Positions 63,299-64,000 of a stretch of 64,000 nucleotides of DNA are shown here, piece after piece. Numbering within the stretch: position 1 is the stretch's first letter; every line of letters starts with the position of its first letter. Position numbers and translations under genes: made by a program. The DNA lies in the NCBI RefSeq assembly GCF_010560025.1, contig NZ_SAIY01000002.1, forward strand, positions 372,001 to 436,000, written 5' to 3'. The notes below the pieces were generated by a model. The model had not been told where the DNA came from, searched no databases, and saw only the letters and a program-made list of their open reading frames with translations. Source of the DNA: Verrucosispora sioxanthis. Its GTDB lineage: Bacteria > Actinomycetota > Actinomycetes > Mycobacteriales > Micromonosporaceae.

Positions 63299-64000
63299 CA
63301 CGGGACTTCGACCTCCTTCACGGACAGCGGTCGCGGTGCGGGCCCGTCGAGCGACTCCGGCGGGCCGAGACGGCGGCTCGCGTCCCGCCAGGCTCCGGCG
63401 ACGGCGAGTTGGGGCTGCCCGATCGGGAGCGGGTCGGCACCGTCCCGGGCCGCGCGGTGCAACCCGGCCAACGCCCGGCCGGCCGCCGCCGGCCACAGCT
63501 CCCCCACGATGCTCCGGTAGCTGGGTGCCTCGGCCGGCCCGAGCGGGCTGGCACTGGGATAGTCCAGGTGCTCACCCGGACTCTCGTCCAGCCGACTGCC
63601 GGCCTGTCCCTGCTCCGGGAAGTGCGGACGCGGGCTCCAGATGAGCGGGCCGTGGGTGTTCAGGAGGGTCAGGTTCCCGCCCGAGGCGCCGACACTGATT
63701 CGGTGCAACAGGTGGGCGTGGTTGTCCGGATCCCTCAGGTGCAGCTGGTTCTGCACCCGCAGGGTCACCGGCACCCCGTGCACCTCACCGACCAGGGTGG
63801 CGAACCCGCCAGCCGACGGCACCGACTCCGCGAACGACCACGGACGGAGCCCGCCCAGCGCCAGCCGCAGGATGTCGAACAGGTGATAGAAGACCTGGAG
63901 CCCACAGGTCGCGTCGAGATGGAGCAGCGGCTGCTTGTCGGCGAGCGCCCGGGTCACGGCGATGAACCGCCGGACCGGCTCCACCTCCACGTAGTGGGTG
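63298..64000 (-). CDS. Thiazolinyl imide reductase (Irp3/YbtU/PchG-like), 5' end cut by window edge
   Basis: The visible 233 residues (VEPVRRFIAVTRALADKQPLLHLDATCGLQVFYHLFDILRLALGGLRPWSF; GVPVTLRVQNQLHLRDPDNHAHLLHRISVGASGGNLTLLNTHGPLIWSPRPHFP; APSYRSIVGELWPAAAGRALAGLHRAA) are the C-terminal domain of Gfo/Idh-fold reductases that reduce NRPS-bound thiazoline rings to thiazolidines. The NADPH-binding N-terminal domain is outside the window. Its presence strongly implies a neighbouring NRPS that cyclises cysteine. It is translationally coupled to the thioesterase. Confidence 0.85.
   Translation of the reverse strand, partial: THYVEVEPVRRFIAVTRALADKQPLLHLDATCGLQVFYHLFDILRLALGGLRPWSFAESVPSAGGFATLVGEVHGVPVTLRVQNQLHLRDPDNHAHLLHRISVGASGGNLTLLNTHGPLIWSPRPHFPEQGQAGSRLDESPGEHLDYPSASPLGPAEAPSYRSIVGELWPAAAGRALAGLHRAARDGADPLPIGQPQLAVAGAWRDASRRLGPPESLDGPAPRPLSVKEVEVP

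Overview
The window is high-GC actinobacterial DNA. A Spo0M-type sporulation protein, many secreted enzymes carrying a family 2 carbohydrate-binding module (CBM2), GTG/TTG starts, leaderless promoters and DrrAB-type exporters suggest Micromonosporaceae or a close relative. This is an inference from gene content; no 16S rRNA is present.

Left part (1-28.8 kb) is a plant cell wall degradation region. It begins with spo0M (cut by the window edge) and a rearrangement scar made of a broken CNNM/CorC gene joined to a decayed RHS gene. Then come a CBM2-GH30 glucuronoxylanase, a CBM2-PL1 pectate lyase and a CBM2-Sde0182-like (DUF1593) protein. Next is a translationally coupled sugar operon at 9.77-18.46 kb: TIM-barrel isomerase, split transketolase, FGGY kinase, DUF2291 protein and an RbsABC-type importer. 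Its layout matches the transketolase-type D-apiose pathway. After an IS element comes a SorC-family sugar regulator, then a PL1-CBM2 lyase, a broken PmoA-like (DUF6807) gene and a second CBM2-Sde0182 protein. CBM2-GH62 and CBM2-GH95-like genes at 35.4-39.8 kb belong to the same theme. Four CBM2 genes share an upstream leader of about 200 nt with a conserved GCCGAGGGCAACGG box at fixed spacing, plus one orphan copy. Several also carry a GAATA-NN-TATTC palindrome, which is found in front of the SorC regulator too.

Middle part (28.9-43.3 kb) holds stacked insertion sequences: IS701, truncated IS3, two tandem 1408-bp IS5-type copies each with a small coiled-coil/winged-helix passenger gene, truncated ISAs1, another IS3 and an IS110. 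Most transposases are broken. From 43.3 to 46.5 kb two near-identical AAA/DUF4143 ATPases each sit behind a four-iteron leaderless promoter, with a tRNA-Arg half between them.

Right part (46.6-64 kb) has an ABC-F relic, a DrrAB-type exporter with a companion protein, a GNAT enzyme, a LysR regulator, two hypotheticals, and the left part of a natural product cluster. That cluster contains a flavin monooxygenase (frameshifted), a salicylate/2,3-DHB-type AMP ligase, a DUF2461 protein, class II DAHP synthase, a PhzG/PdxH-like flavoenzyme, a methyltransferase, a three-gene ABC exporter, an NTF2-fold protein, a type II thioesterase and a thiazolinyl imide reductase that runs off the right edge. This fits an aryl-capped thiazoline (pyochelin/yersiniabactin-like) nonribosomal product whose NRPS genes lie outside the window.

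Many broken genes differ from an intact frame by one base, often in a short homopolymer, so some frameshifts may be sequencing errors rather than real decay.
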